Below are positions 17,529 to 27,635 of a stretch of 64,000 nucleotides of DNA, piece after piece. The first letter of the stretch is position 1. Each line of letters opens with the position of its first letter. Source of the stretch: an uncultured Duncaniella sp. (GTDB lineage: Bacteria > Bacteroidota > Bacteroidia > Bacteroidales > Muribaculaceae). Location: positions 1 through 64,000 of the forward strand of contig CAJUIX010000016.1 of the NCBI GenBank assembly GCA_910586665.1, written 5' to 3'. The position numbers and the translations under genes were made by a program. The notes under the pieces are model-generated. The model did not search any database and was not told the DNA's origin. It saw only the letters and a list, made by a program, of their open reading frames with translations.

Positions 17529-19274
17529 ATGAAGTCCCGATTCCTTGCCATAGTGATGGCGATTGTGGTGTCACTGACAGCCTCATTCATGCTCCGTGCC
17601 GACAATGCTGCTGACGGCACAGACACGATTGAGGAGTATCTCCGTGCCCTCGACAGCAATCCCAACGACAAGAATCTCCTTAAAGTCGTCGCCTTCCATT
17701 ATATGAATGTGGCCGACCACGACAATGCCCGGAAATATGCCCGGCGCTTGCTCGCCTTGGGTGAATCGACCGGCGACAGGGATTTTTGCGAGCTTTACGG
17801 CAAAATTGTGATGAGTACCACCTTTCTTGAGGAAGATGTGGAGAAGTCTTTCAAATTGTTGGAGGATGCAAGGGCCATTGCAGAGGCCACGGAGAATCAC
17901 GATGCGTTGCTTTCAATCAACAACAGTACCGGGATGTACTATATGTTTGTCAATAACGATCTTTACACTGCCACAACTTATTACTATAAGGCTCTTGAGG
18001 AAGCAAAGATAATGAACGACGAGCGCCGGTACGGGATTATTCTTGCAAACCTTGCCGGTGCCTATCTGATGATGAACGACATATCTGGTCAGAAGCTGGC
18101 CGAGCAAGCCCACGAAATCGCTGTCAGTCGAGGTGAGCCAGTCCCGCTCTATTATGCCAAGTATACTCTTGCTCATTTCTATCTGCTTTCCGACAGTCTC
18201 GACCGTGTCGAGAGATTGATTGACGAAGTGGAGGCTCTTCATCATAAAGGGGGCTTCACCGGGGAGCCTGACTTATATGTGATGAGGGCGCAGCTTGCCG
18301 AAAAGCGAGGGGATATTTCCCGTGCATACCATAATTATGCACAGGCAATGGAGCATTTCAAAGATGCCGATATATCGGCTGTCACGGCTACCTACCTCGC
18401 CTATGCGGGTCTGCTGCGGCGTAACAATAGATATGCCTCGGCCATAAATGTGCTTGAATACGGACTGAGTACCGCGGCCTCTTCCGATGTTAAGATTCAT
18501 TCTCCCGAAATCATGAAGGAACTTGTCTATGCCTATCGTGACGCCGGAAACTATAAGAAGGCGCTTGACTACAGCCTCGACTATCAGGCCTATCAGGACA
18601 GCATCTTCAATCTGAGCCGCGAGCGAGCCTTGCAGGAGAACCGCATACGCCATGAGGTCTATAACAGCGAGCGCCTTATCGACGAGCAGAAGATGCAGCT
18701 GATGTCGAGCCGTCATAGGATAATACTCCTCCTGGTCTGTGTGGCTGCCGTCCTCATACTCCTCGGCCTGACATATTTCAACTATCGGAAGAAGGATCGG
18801 CTCTATAGAGCCATCGTCTCTCAGAACAGCGAGTATCTCCAGCGGGAGCATATGCTTCTCGAACAAATTGAGAAGGCTAAGAGCCAGTCCGCCAATCCTT
18901 CGAAGACGACGGTCCTCGCAGAGGAGAAGGCCGACGACCTTATGAGCCGCTTCTCCTCGTTGATGAGCGAGAGGAAACTCTTCAAGGACCCCTCGCTGAC
19001 GGTCAGTTCCGTTGCCGAGCTCCTTGACTCAAACCGCACCTATGTCTCGCGCGCCATCAATGACCAGACGGGTAAGACATTCACCCAGATTGTCAATGAG
19101 TACCGTATCCGCGAGGCAATCAATCTCATTTCCGACCTCGAGGCCAACCTCCCGCTCAAACAAATCTGTTCGGATGTAGGCTTCAACTCGATCTCGACTT
19201 TCTACACCACTTTCCAGTCCATCACAGGCATGACTCCCGCGCGCTATCGCTCGCAGCTGAAGGAAATCCGATAG
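17529..19274 (+). CDS. TPR sensor with membrane helix and AraC-type DNA-binding domain
   Basis: A 581-aa one-protein regulator. An N-terminal signal or anchor segment precedes TPR-like helix pairs across about residues 30-380 (for example AHFYLLSDSLDRVERLIDEVEAL and SLDYQAYQDSIFNLSRERALQENRIR). A transmembrane helix follows near 400-420 (IILLLVCVAAVLILLGLTYF). A cytosolic coiled coil leads to a C-terminal AraC HTH with ISDLEANLPLKQICSDVGFNSISTFYTTFQSITGMTPARYR. It is upstream of the SusC/SusD operon on the same strand and is the natural candidate to control it. The input signal is unknown; the TPR part would face the periplasm if the anchor is read correctly. Confidence 0.85.
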   Translation: MKSRFLAIVMAIVVSLTASFMLRADNAADGTDTIEEYLRALDSNPNDKNLLKVVAFHYMNVADHDNARKYARRLLALGESTGDRDFCELYGKIVMSTTFLEEDVEKSFKLLEDARAIAEATENHDALLSINNSTGMYYMFVNNDLYTATTYYYKALEEAKIMNDERRYGIILANLAGAYLMMNDISGQKLAEQAHEIAVSRGEPVPLYYAKYTLAHFYLLSDSLDRVERLIDEVEALHHKGGFTGEPDLYVMRAQLAEKRGDISRAYHNYAQAMEHFKDADISAVTATYLAYAGLLRRNNRYASAINVLEYGLSTAASSDVKIHSPEIMKELVYAYRDAGNYKKALDYSLDYQAYQDSIFNLSRERALQENRIRHEVYNSERLIDEQKMQLMSSRHRIILLLVCVAAVLILLGLTYFNYRKKDRLYRAIVSQNSEYLQREHMLLEQIEKAKSQSANPSKTTVLAEEKADDLMSRFSSLMSERKLFKDPSLTVSSVAELLDSNRTYVSRAINDQTGKTFTQIVNEYRIREAINLISDLEANLPLKQICSDVGFNSISTFYTTFQSITGMTPARYRSQLKEIR

Positions 19275-19299
19275 GGCGGGGAATGGAATACTCATTTTA

Positions 19300-19335
19300 G
19301 GGCGTCGCGCGGTCAGTGCGATGCCCTGTATTTTA
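19300..19335 (+). terminator. Terminator after the AraC-type regulator
   Basis: GGGCGTCGC (19300-19308) pairs with GCGATGCCC (19318-19326), followed by TGTATTTTAT. Confidence 0.6.
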
Positions 19336-19452
19336 TATGTTATTCCGAGGATATTTTTGGTTAATCCTATTCTTAAATCGGCTGTGAATTTTAAATAATT
19401 AAGTTAAAAAACTTTCTAAAAGCCTCAAATTTACGTTTGCGAAAACAAAAAA

Positions 19453-19484
19453 TTTGCGTTTCGTAACATACATATATATATTTG
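19453..19484 (+). promoter_or_regulatory. Promoter of the susC operon
   Basis: TTTG (19453-19456), 20-bp spacer, TATATTTG (19477-19484). The susC ATG at 19518 lies 33 bp further on. Confidence 0.65.
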
Positions 19485-19517
19485 TGAAACTTTTTTAACA
19501 AAACCCGGTGCGAGGAC

Positions 19518-22500
19518 ATGGAAGCCGATATTGTTAAAAACAATAGTAATAGGAAAAACCAATCAATATCAAATCTTATGAGATATTCCTTAGTAATTTT
19601 GTTTACATTGGCTCTTGCCTTCTCAGTGGACGCGCAGAGTCAGAAACCAAAGAGCAAGATAGTCGACAAGATTGAAAAAATGGACAGTCGTACTATCTCT
19701 GGCGAAGTTGTTGACGAGAATGGCGATCCGCTTGCCGGTGCTACCGTCATGCTCAAAGGCACGGATATAGGTGTCGCAACCAATGTCGACGGCCAGTTCT
19801 CACTCATGGTATCAGGCAATCGCCCTGTACTCGAGGTCAGCTATATCGGCATGACGCCGCAGACGATTTCTATCAGCAAGGATATAAAATATCTGTTCCT
19901 CACCATGAAGACCGCCGATAATATGATGGACGAGGTCGTCGTGACAGGCTATCAGAATATCAAGCGCGAGAGCGCTACCGGCTCTTACCAGGTGCTCACC
20001 GCTAAGGATCTTGACAAGCGCTCGACTCCCGACCTTGCATCGCGTCTCGAAGGCACCGTCCCCGGCCTTGTGATGGATCCCAAGAAAGGCTCGACCGATG
20101 AGGATGCCTTCACTATCCGCGGTGTCGGAACATTCCAGGCCAAGTCAAGCCCGCTTATCGTTGTCGACGGTCTTCCTATCGAGGGTGGTATCTCGACGGT
20201 CAACCCCTACGATATCGAGAACATCACAGTCCTCAAGGATGCCGCCGCCGCATCAATCTATGGTGCCCGTGCTTCCAACGGTGTGATTGTCATCACCACC
20301 AAGCAGGCCAAGATGCAGCGTCTTACAGTAGACTTCAATGCCGACCTTACAGTCAGCGAGAAGCAGGACTACAGCAACTATGGCTGGGCCTCTGCTGCCG
20401 ACATGATTGAGCTTGAACGCTACAACTACAATGCCATGCTCGCCGAGCCGGGACAGGCAGGTCTCAATTCGGTGCTCACCGACTACAGAAACAACCGTCA
20501 AGGCCACCTCTCCAAAGTGATGCGTCTCTTCCTCCAGAATCATGAGGGTGACCTCAGTGACGCCGATATGAACGCCATGCTTAGTAACTGGGCCGGCAAC
20601 GATTACCGTAAGGAATACATGGATGTCCATGACCGTACCCATGTCACCCAGCTCTACAATGTTGCAATGCGTATGCAGGGTAACTCCCTTAGCTCCAGCT
20701 TTAACGTCAACTATTCCACCGACAACCTCGGTGTGCAGAATGAAAATTCCAGCAGCCTCACATTTAAATATCGCGGTGATTTAAAGGTCTGCAAGTGGCT
20801 CGACCTTGCTTTCGGCCTCAATGTCCTCAACACCCGCAGCAAGACCCATGCTTACGGTTCTTACCTCGGAATCAACTCATTCATGCCCTACGAGACAATG
20901 TATAACGCCGATGGGACACGCCGCGGCATGGAGGCCGAAATTTATCCGGGTCTCGAACCTTTCTCCGACCCGGTCTACGAGCTAAAGGACGCATCTTTCA
21001 ACCTCGCCGACGAGATGAACCGCAACTTCTCGAAGCGCCGCTACACCAACACCCGTACATTCCTCCACGCCAAATTCAACATCCTTCCGGGTTGGACTGC
21101 ATCGGGCCAGTTCCAGTATGAGGACATATTTGCCCGTACAAAGACTCTGTATGAGGCTGATTCATACTTCATGCGCAATCTCTATAACCTTTATACCACA
21201 GCTTCCAGCGTAATGGAATGGGTTGATGACCCGAGCAAGGACTGGTGGGGCGCCGATTTTGACTTTGACGCATATCTGGCTGATCCTGACCATTACGGCA
21301 TGATGCAGCAGGCCAAGACTCAGACTGTCCACCACATCCCCGAGGGGGGCTGCCTCCAGACCTATACCCAGGAAGCACAGTACTATACCTTCCGCGCACA
21401 GACAGGCTATAACAACACATTTGCCGGCAAGCATTTTATTGATGCAATCGCCGGTATGGAATATCGTCAGACCCGCGTCACCACAGAAAACAGCTTGCAG
21501 TATGGCTATGATCCGAGAACCCAGACCAACCTCAACCTTATGACTGACTGGGCCTACATCAACAACCCGACAAGCAACGTTTTCGGTTCAGACGCTCCTG
21601 TCAACGGTGCCCCTTCAACATTCGGTACGAGCAGTGTCCTCCACCGCTACTATTCGATTTATTTCACAGGCAGCTATGTGTATGACAATCGCTACTCGCT
21701 ATCGGGTAGCTACCGTGTCGACAAGACCGACCTCTTCGGCTCCGACCCGAAATTCCGTGGCCGTCCGCTTTGGTCAATCGGCGGCAGCTGGAACGCCCAC
21801 AATGAGGCCTTCCTCCGCGACTATACATGGCTCAACGCCCTCAAACTCCGTGCAAGCTACGGTCTCACAGGTAATATCGACCCCAACTCGACAAGCTACC
21901 TGACCGCACGAATCAAAACCAACTCTATCACCGGTGGCAAGCAGGGTAACCTACAGACTCCCCCTAATGACCAGCTCCGTTGGGAGAAGACTGCGACTTG
22001 GAACGCCGGTGTCGACTTCGCCTTCCTTGGCTACCGCCTCAATGGTTCTGTCGACTATTACCACAAGAAAGGCACCGACCTCCTTACCGTTACCGACCTT
22101 GACCGCACTACCGGCTGGTCAAGTCTTACAATCAACAGTGGCAATATGGTCAACAACGGTATCGAGTTTCAGCTCGATGGTGTGATTATTCCCTCACAAG
22201 GGCGTCGCAGCCTCGGCATCCGCCTCGGTCTCAACTTTGCCTACAACCATAATAAGATTACCAAGGTCTCGCACTTCGTCAACAGTGGTTCCGAATACCT
22301 TAATCCCAACCTCCTTCACGAGGGTTATCCCATCAACTCGATGTTTGCCTTCGATTATACAGGTCTCAAAGAGGTCGACGGTCTCTACTACATGGGCTGG
22401 CGTGACCACGAGGGTGTTGAGCACACAAGCTCCATCGGTAGCAGTGAATTCACCATCGACGATGTCCTCTACATCGGATCTACCACCCCTGTCTACACAG

Positions 22501-22997
22501 GCTCTATCCTTCCGACAATCACTTGGAACGGCTTCACACTCTCAGCCATGTTCAACTACTACGGTGGCCACTACATGCGCATAGGAAACGATGAGTGGTC
22601 TGACGGCACCGGCGGTTCCTCCGGCTACACCAATACATTTGGCAATGGAGCCGTATTCGAGAAAGTTCTCAACTATTGGCGTGGCGACGAGCGCTATCCC
22701 GCCAACGGATATTTCTCGAAAGATTACAAATATCTCGGTTATTCTAACTACCGCAGTTCCAACATTGCCCATGCCGACTACCTCAAGTTCCGCAACATCA
22801 TGCTGAGCTACAACTTCGACCCGAAGCTCTGTCGTCGCATCGGCCTCAACGACATCCGTCTCCGCTTCCAGGTCAACAACCTCGGTACCTGGGCCCGCAA
22901 TTCGCGCAATCTTGATCCCGAAGCGCTCACAACCAACGGCTCGCACACAAACAAGGTGCCCCGCAGCTATACATTCAGCCTCTTCTTCAACCTCTAA
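19518..22997 (+). CDS. SusC/RagA-family TonB-linked outer membrane transporter
   Basis: A 1159-aa outer membrane transporter that would import oligosaccharides, peptides or other large nutrients with its SusD partner. A signal region at about residues 21-40 (MRYSLVILFTLALAFSVDAQ) is followed by a carboxypeptidase-regulatory-like domain (ISGEVVDENGDPLAGATVMLKG). Next comes a plug with the SusC signatures DEVVVTGYQNIKRES and VLKDAAAASIYGARASNGVIVITTK. A long beta-barrel ends in the aromatic RSYTFSLFFNL. An alternative start is the ATG at 19578. The substrate cannot be inferred; no glycoside hydrolase is next to it. Confidence 0.95.
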   Translation: MEADIVKNNSNRKNQSISNLMRYSLVILFTLALAFSVDAQSQKPKSKIVDKIEKMDSRTISGEVVDENGDPLAGATVMLKGTDIGVATNVDGQFSLMVSGNRPVLEVSYIGMTPQTISISKDIKYLFLTMKTADNMMDEVVVTGYQNIKRESATGSYQVLTAKDLDKRSTPDLASRLEGTVPGLVMDPKKGSTDEDAFTIRGVGTFQAKSSPLIVVDGLPIEGGISTVNPYDIENITVLKDAAAASIYGARASNGVIVITTKQAKMQRLTVDFNADLTVSEKQDYSNYGWASAADMIELERYNYNAMLAEPGQAGLNSVLTDYRNNRQGHLSKVMRLFLQNHEGDLSDADMNAMLSNWAGNDYRKEYMDVHDRTHVTQLYNVAMRMQGNSLSSSFNVNYSTDNLGVQNENSSSLTFKYRGDLKVCKWLDLAFGLNVLNTRSKTHAYGSYLGINSFMPYETMYNADGTRRGMEAEIYPGLEPFSDPVYELKDASFNLADEMNRNFSKRRYTNTRTFLHAKFNILPGWTASGQFQYEDIFARTKTLYEADSYFMRNLYNLYTTASSVMEWVDDPSKDWWGADFDFDAYLADPDHYGMMQQAKTQTVHHIPEGGCLQTYTQEAQYYTFRAQTGYNNTFAGKHFIDAIAGMEYRQTRVTTENSLQYGYDPRTQTNLNLMTDWAYINNPTSNVFGSDAPVNGAPSTFGTSSVLHRYYSIYFTGSYVYDNRYSLSGSYRVDKTDLFGSDPKFRGRPLWSIGGSWNAHNEAFLRDYTWLNALKLRASYGLTGNIDPNSTSYLTARIKTNSITGGKQGNLQTPPNDQLRWEKTATWNAGVDFAFLGYRLNGSVDYYHKKGTDLLTVTDLDRTTGWSSLTINSGNMVNNGIEFQLDGVIIPSQGRRSLGIRLGLNFAYNHNKITKVSHFVNSGSEYLNPNLLHEGYPINSMFAFDYTGLKEVDGLYYMGWRDHEGVEHTSSIGSSEFTIDDVLYIGSTTPVYTGSILPTITWNGFTLSAMFNYYGGHYMRIGNDEWSDGTGGSSGYTNTFGNGAVFEKVLNYWRGDERYPANGYFSKDYKYLGYSNYRSSNIAHADYLKFRNIMLSYNFDPKLCRRIGLNDIRLRFQVNNLGTWARNSRNLDPEALTTNGSHTNKVPRSYTFSLFFNL

Positions 22998-23012
22998 AAA
23001 AACTTGCCGAAT

Positions 23013-24410
23013 ATGAAAAAAATATATGGAATCATAGCGATGCTCCTGCTTTTCGTTTCGTGTGACGACAAACTCGACATCGTTCCGAAGGGTAAGACCA
23101 CCCTCGACAATATTGCCGATCTTGAAACACTGCTCGAGCAGCGGTATATGATGTCACCTACCGGTTACTATGAGACTCTGTGCGGTCTGACATATCCTGA
23201 ATTGTGGGAGACACCGGCATCAATACTTGCTGACAGAACTACTGAGTCATACGCTGCTCTTGCAGGAGATGCCTCGGTCGACAGAGTGGAACTCGCCACT
23301 TCCGACTATAATTATGAGTCAGCCTATATCTACATCAACTACATGAACGTCATCATCTCCAAGGCCGAATCGGTTTCCGGCGACGAGGATACCAAGCGCC
23401 GTGTGAAGGCTGAGGCACAAATTATGCGTGCATGGTTCCACTTCTTGTTGGTCAACCTCTATGCTGCCCAGTATGACGAAACTACCGCGGCCGATCTCGG
23501 CGGTGTGGCCTATGTCGACAACACCGACGTGCAGCAGCAGAAAACCAAGCGCACTATCAAGGAGGTCTATGACATGATTCTCGCTGATTGCAGCGACGAG
23601 GTTATTGCCAATCTCCGTCAGAGCGCTGTCGACAACCCCTTCCGTATCGGTGCCGACTTCGGCAACGGTGTCCGCGCTATGGTGCTCATGCAGATGAAGC
23701 GCTACGACGAGGCTCTCAAATATGCCCGTGCGGCAGTCAAGTTTAACAGTATTCTTGAAGACCGTCTCAAAGCTCTCGAGGTCGGTGCCTGGACCATCCC
23801 TCACGTTTCTCCCAACAACTATCTCCTCTGCTACCACAATAACTCCAACATCGGCGAATGGGGCGGTGTGATTGTGACACCCGAACACTCCAGGGAGATT
23901 GAACCGAATGACGTTCTCACTATTCTCGGACAGTATACGCAGGATGGCTGGCAGGATCCTTCCGGCTACGGTCCCGAAGGTTCGCTCATGTGCGGCAGCT
24001 GGGACGTTCACTACAATTCATACGGTCTGAGAACAGAGAATATGTATTATACGATTGCCGAATGTATGATTCGTGCCGGCCAGTATCGTGAGGGCCTCCG
24101 CTATGTCGACGAAGTTCGCGACCGCCGTCTAAGCCCGAACACTGAACACTATTTCGACCGCAGCGACATCAGTTCCGAAGCTCAGGCTATGGAGATTCTG
24201 CAGCGCAACAAGTGGCAGGAGATGTTCACTACAATCTTCAATTTCCTTGACCGCAAGCGCTGGAACAGCGAGCCTGCCTATCGCAAGACCGTGACCCATG
24301 ACTGCGGTGCTGACGGAATGTTTACAGTCGAGCCTGATTCTCCCCTGTGGATTACCCCATTCCCCAAATCGGCAACACTCTATAACTCTTCGCTGACTCA
24401 AAACTATTAA
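23013..24410 (+). CDS. SusD/RagB-family surface lipoprotein
   Basis: A 465-aa substrate-capture lipoprotein that caps the SusC barrel. The lipobox is MLLLFVSC (Cys about residue 17) followed by DDKLDIVPKG, the usual SusD start. The helical TPR-like core contains AEAQIMRAWFHFLLVNLYA and a LRYVDEVRDRRL segment near the C-terminus. The frame opens at a TTG at 23004; the ATG at 23013 (MKKIYGIIAM) is preferred because it yields a compact signal peptide. It lies 15 bp after susC and 9 bp before a thioredoxin-family gene. Confidence 0.93.
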   Translation: MKKIYGIIAMLLLFVSCDDKLDIVPKGKTTLDNIADLETLLEQRYMMSPTGYYETLCGLTYPELWETPASILADRTTESYAALAGDASVDRVELATSDYNYESAYIYINYMNVIISKAESVSGDEDTKRRVKAEAQIMRAWFHFLLVNLYAAQYDETTAADLGGVAYVDNTDVQQQKTKRTIKEVYDMILADCSDEVIANLRQSAVDNPFRIGADFGNGVRAMVLMQMKRYDEALKYARAAVKFNSILEDRLKALEVGAWTIPHVSPNNYLLCYHNNSNIGEWGGVIVTPEHSREIEPNDVLTILGQYTQDGWQDPSGYGPEGSLMCGSWDVHYNSYGLRTENMYYTIAECMIRAGQYREGLRYVDEVRDRRLSPNTEHYFDRSDISSEAQAMEILQRNKWQEMFTTIFNFLDRKRWNSEPAYRKTVTHDCGADGMFTVEPDSPLWITPFPKSATLYNSSLTQNY

Positions 24411-24419
24411 AATAATAAC

Positions 24420-25505
24420 ATGAAAAAGACAATTTTAAGTTCTCTACTCGTGCTCGGCATGGCCTTTACAGGCGCCGCACAGACTGAATTCCGCCACATC
24501 ACTTTTGATGAGGCTCTGACAGCTGCCAAGGCTGAAGGCAAGCTGGTGTTTATCGACTTCTATACCTCATGGTGCGGCCCTTGCAAGCGTCTTGCAAGAG
24601 AAGTGTTTCCGACCAAGGAGGTTGGCGATTATCTGAACTCTAATTTCGTGTGTCTTAAACTCGATGCCGAGAAGGAGGGAGCCGAGCTTGCCAACAAGTT
24701 CCAGGTTAAGGGCTATCCCACGCTCGTCGTTGTCGGTACTGACGGTGAGGCTATCAGCTCTACATCGGGCTACAAGGCAGGTGCAGAATTTATTGCCGCT
24801 GTAGATGCACTCAAGGATCCCGAACTGAATCCCGAGCGCGTGAAGGAGCGCTACATGGCCGGAGAGCGCAACGGCAAGCTCATCTGCACCTACGCTACAC
24901 AGATTATGGAGAACAGCCGCAAATATGAAGAAGGTATCCAGCAGAGCCAGAAGGTGATTGAGGATTATTTCAACTCACTTTCCGATGCAGACCGTCTGAA
25001 GGCCGAGAATTCATTCATGTTCACCAATTTCACATACGATTATTCAAGCCCGCGTCTCGCCTTCATGAGGAATCATCGTAATGATTTCGATGCAACGGTT
25101 AGTGCCGATGTCCACAAGAGGATTAAGGCTCTCTATAATCAAGAGGCCAACCGCTACATCAGTGAAAACCTCCTTGGCGATGCTGACAACCGTAGCAAAT
25201 ATGACCTCTTGAAGAAGGAGACAGCCGAACTCGGTTATGCCGATGAGTTCAAGACTCTCTTCAGCTTCGTCGAGAAGCGTGCTGAGTCTGACGATGATAC
25301 TTATCTCGCTTACTGCGACAAGAATTTTGGCACTCTCGACGATTATGCACAGGCGAGTCTCGTCGGAGCTCTTGACAAGCTTTTCAAGCTCGACACACCC
25401 GAGAAGAAGAAAAAGTTATCTGCCTTTGTACGCAAATATATCGGTTCTATGTCGGCCTACGGCATGTATAACGCGGCTATCGTAGTCAATAATCTTGAAA
25501 AATAA
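24420..25505 (+). CDS. Periplasmic thioredoxin-family protein
   Basis: A 361-aa protein with a signal peptide (MKKTILSSLLVLGMAFTGAAQ). Its thioredoxin domain has WCGPCK at residues 51-56 and the cis-proline loop VKGYPTLVVVG near 95-105. About 230 helical residues follow that I cannot assign. It is the third gene of the SusC/SusD unit, 9 bp downstream of SusD. The context suggests a role in folding or thiol state of the imported substrate or of surface proteins, but this is inference. Confidence 0.88.
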   Translation: MKKTILSSLLVLGMAFTGAAQTEFRHITFDEALTAAKAEGKLVFIDFYTSWCGPCKRLAREVFPTKEVGDYLNSNFVCLKLDAEKEGAELANKFQVKGYPTLVVVGTDGEAISSTSGYKAGAEFIAAVDALKDPELNPERVKERYMAGERNGKLICTYATQIMENSRKYEEGIQQSQKVIEDYFNSLSDADRLKAENSFMFTNFTYDYSSPRLAFMRNHRNDFDATVSADVHKRIKALYNQEANRYISENLLGDADNRSKYDLLKKETAELGYADEFKTLFSFVEKRAESDDDTYLAYCDKNFGTLDDYAQASLVGALDKLFKLDTPEKKKKLSAFVRKYIGSMSAYGMYNAAIVVNNLEK

Positions 25506-25556
25506 AATAGGATAATTTGTAATAGCAGGACTATTAAATAGATAGTTAAGTAGAAC

Positions 25557-25600
25557 GACCGGGACAAGCGCGTGATGCGATTGTCCCGGTCTTATTAATT
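25557..25600 (+). terminator. Terminator of the susC operon
   Basis: GACCGGGACAA (25557-25567) pairs perfectly with 25581-25591, followed by TTATTAATTTTG. It lies between convergent genes. Confidence 0.8.
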
Positions 25601-25623
25601 TTGGTGTCGGTGTATAGGTTGTG

Positions 25624-26661
25624 TCAGAGAGCGAGCATGAAGCCGGTGGATACTGACTTGAAGTCAAAGCCTGTTCTGTCGCGAAGCTCGTTCATGGGAG
25701 AGTAGCGTACATACCAGCCTATGCTTTTGTAGCGGAAGGCGGCAAAAGCGTCGACAGTGACGGGGCGCTGGCCGATGTGGTTGGTTTTTATAGAGTATTC
25801 GCGTCCTTCGAATTTATACTGGGTCTTGATGCTTCCGCTTGTGTTGAAGTTGAGAATCGGGCCGAGTTTGAAGGAGCAGCATCGACGGTTTCCGAAGGAT
25901 ATGCCGTATAGGAGCGGGAACTGGAGGCTGAAAATCTTGATGCGTGAGCGGGTGTCGGAGATTCCTTCCTCGTAGGAGGTGAGGGTGATGCGGCCGTCGG
26001 ACTCTTTGAAGAAGTGGTGGTCGCCCTTTTTGACGAAGTTCTGCCAGTTGAGACCCATGCCGAATTCGAGCGAGTGGGCGCGGTGGTCCATGCGGACGCC
26101 GAGGACCATGAGCCATGTCAGTTCGTTGCTCTTACACATAGAGTTGCCGATAGAGGGATTGTCGTCAACGGCGCTCACCCAGCCGAGTCCGATGCCCTGC
26201 GAGATGACTGACCATTTGGTTGTGCGCGAGCGGGATATGGTGAAGCCGAAGTCACTACCCTTGGAGCCTATATACGACTTGAAAGTACGGTTGTCGGGGT
26301 CGGAGAAGGGGAAGGTATAGGTCTGAGCCTCGCCTGAGGGGTTGAGAAAGCTGACAGTGATGTCTATAGGTGTCTCGATGACACGGACGTTTGTGACGTC
26401 GGAGTAGTTGATGCGGGTCTGGGTGCGGAACTTGGAGCGTTGCTTGCCGGTCTGGTAGTAGAAGTTGTCGCCGGAGTTGTCGAAATTATAGACTGTGATG
26501 CTTGTCGAGGCGTCGGTGGAGACGATTGAGATGCTGTTGGCTGTCCTGGCAGAAAGGAGTGTGTCGGCGGGAGTGGATGCAACGGCTACGACTGTTTCCG
26601 ACTGTGAGTAAGCACTGAGCGAGAGGAGGAGTGAAAGCGTGAGTAAAAGTTTGCGTATCAT
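25624..26661 (-). CDS. Outer membrane beta-barrel-like protein
   Basis: A 345-aa exported protein with signal peptide MIRKLLLTLSLLLSLSAYSQ. The mature protein is rich in alternating polar and aromatic strands (LEFGMGLNWQNFVKK, FSLQFPLLYGISFGNRRC, WYVRYSPMNEL) and ends in FDFKSVSTGFMLAL, as for a small barrel inserted in the outer membrane. No family name is certain. It is the last gene of the sigma/anti-sigma unit, 9 bp after the 154-aa gene, and so is probably part of an envelope-stress type response. Confidence 0.7.
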   Translation of the reverse strand: MIRKLLLTLSLLLSLSAYSQSETVVAVASTPADTLLSARTANSISIVSTDASTSITVYNFDNSGDNFYYQTGKQRSKFRTQTRINYSDVTNVRVIETPIDITVSFLNPSGEAQTYTFPFSDPDNRTFKSYIGSKGSDFGFTISRSRTTKWSVISQGIGLGWVSAVDDNPSIGNSMCKSNELTWLMVLGVRMDHRAHSLEFGMGLNWQNFVKKGDHHFFKESDGRITLTSYEEGISDTRSRIKIFSLQFPLLYGISFGNRRCCSFKLGPILNFNTSGSIKTQYKFEGREYSIKTNHIGQRPVTVDAFAAFRYKSIGWYVRYSPMNELRDRTGFDFKSVSTGFMLAL

Positions 26662-26670
26662 TTCGGTTTA

Positions 26671-27135
26671 TTATTTTGCGAGTTGTTTGATTAGTGATGA
26701 AGCTCCGTCGGGAGTGATGCGTCCGTCAAAGTAGATGACCATGACAGAGGGGCGCTTTGTGCCCTCGTTGTTGAGATAGTAGAGGTAGCGGTTGATTTTC
26801 TTGCCGTCAGACTCGATAGAGGGTAGGACGAAGAAGGCGTATTGCAGCTTTCCTTCGCGGTAGCGGACGTTGCGCCCCTTGGCGTGGGCACCGTCGGCGA
26901 GGACGAGTGGCTGGATTATGGAGGTGTAGGTCTTGGCGTCCCCCTTGAAGGTGGCAAAGGTGGTGAGCTTGTGGCTTCGGAGGAAGCGCTGCTCACCGCT
27001 GAGCATGGTCTCTGTGACCGAAGGGTCGCTGACATATCTGCCCCCGAAAATCTGATTGATTTTCAGTCCCTGTTGCGCTTGCGAGACAAGGGCTGTCGTA
27101 AGAAGGATTGACATAATCAGAAATATACGTTTCAT
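26671..27135 (-). CDS. Small exported protein, DUF6108-like
   Basis: A 154-aa protein with signal peptide ending at VSQA-QQ. The mature part (GLKINQIFGG.YV, KKINRYLYYLN, SVMVIYFDGRITPDGASSLIKQL) resembles small proteins found after ECF sigma/anti-sigma pairs in Bacteroides. The DUF6108 label is from memory and is tentative. The start ATG overlaps the anti-sigma stop by 4 bases, so the genes are translationally coupled. Confidence 0.6.
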   Translation of the reverse strand: MKRIFLIMSILLTTALVSQAQQGLKINQIFGGRYVSDPSVTETMLSGEQRFLRSHKLTTFATFKGDAKTYTSIIQPLVLADGAHAKGRNVRYREGKLQYAFFVLPSIESDGKKINRYLYYLNNEGTKRPSVMVIYFDGRITPDGASSLIKQLAK

Positions 27136-27635
27136 AACTCGGGAAGTATTGGGTTGGATTCAAAATTGTCGATTATAGGGGCTATGTCGCCTAATTCGTC
27201 GCGGAACGACTCTCCGGCTTCGCCAGCTCCGTCGTTGAACTCGCGGATGTCGTCGGCTATGAGGCGGAGGACGTCGTCCTCGTCGGTGATTTCACACCCG
27301 TTGGCATAGGCTATGCACTTGAAGTCGGCCTGCGGGGTGGAGGTGGGGAGGAGGACGTAGAGCGCGAGACTCAGGAGGATGGCTGCGGAGGCTGCGATGC
27401 TCAGTCCTGCACGGAGTCCGGCATAGCGTCGGCGCGGGGCCGGAGCCGAGGCTCTTTGTGGAATGGGGCGCCGGAAGCCCATGAGGGCGCGGGCCTCGTC
27501 GACGGCGGGGTGGGAGATATCAGTTGTGGCAATGAGCTTGCGCAGATTCGTTTCCTCCTCGTCGGTCAGCGCGCAGTCAAAATAGCGCTCGATGAGGTCC
27601 AGTAGTCGTGTAAGGTCAGTCGAGGAGTGATTCAT
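27132..27635 (-). CDS. Probable anti-sigma factor, single membrane span
   Basis: A 167-aa protein. A cytosolic N-terminal helical region (LLDLIERYFDCALTDEEETNLRKLI) of the kind that holds ECF sigma factors precedes one membrane helix (GLSIAASAAILLSLALYVLL, about residues 78-97) and a short acidic outer part. Its start overlaps the sigma factor stop by 4 bases, the classic coupled arrangement. I infer that it sequesters the upstream sigma factor. No zinc-binding HxxxCxxC motif is seen. Confidence 0.75.
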   Translation of the reverse strand: MNHSSTDLTRLLDLIERYFDCALTDEEETNLRKLIATTDISHPAVDEARALMGFRRPIPQRASAPAPRRRYAGLRAGLSIAASAAILLSLALYVLLPTSTPQADFKCIAYANGCEITDEDDVLRLIADDIREFNDGAGEAGESFRDELGDIAPIIDNFESNPILPEL

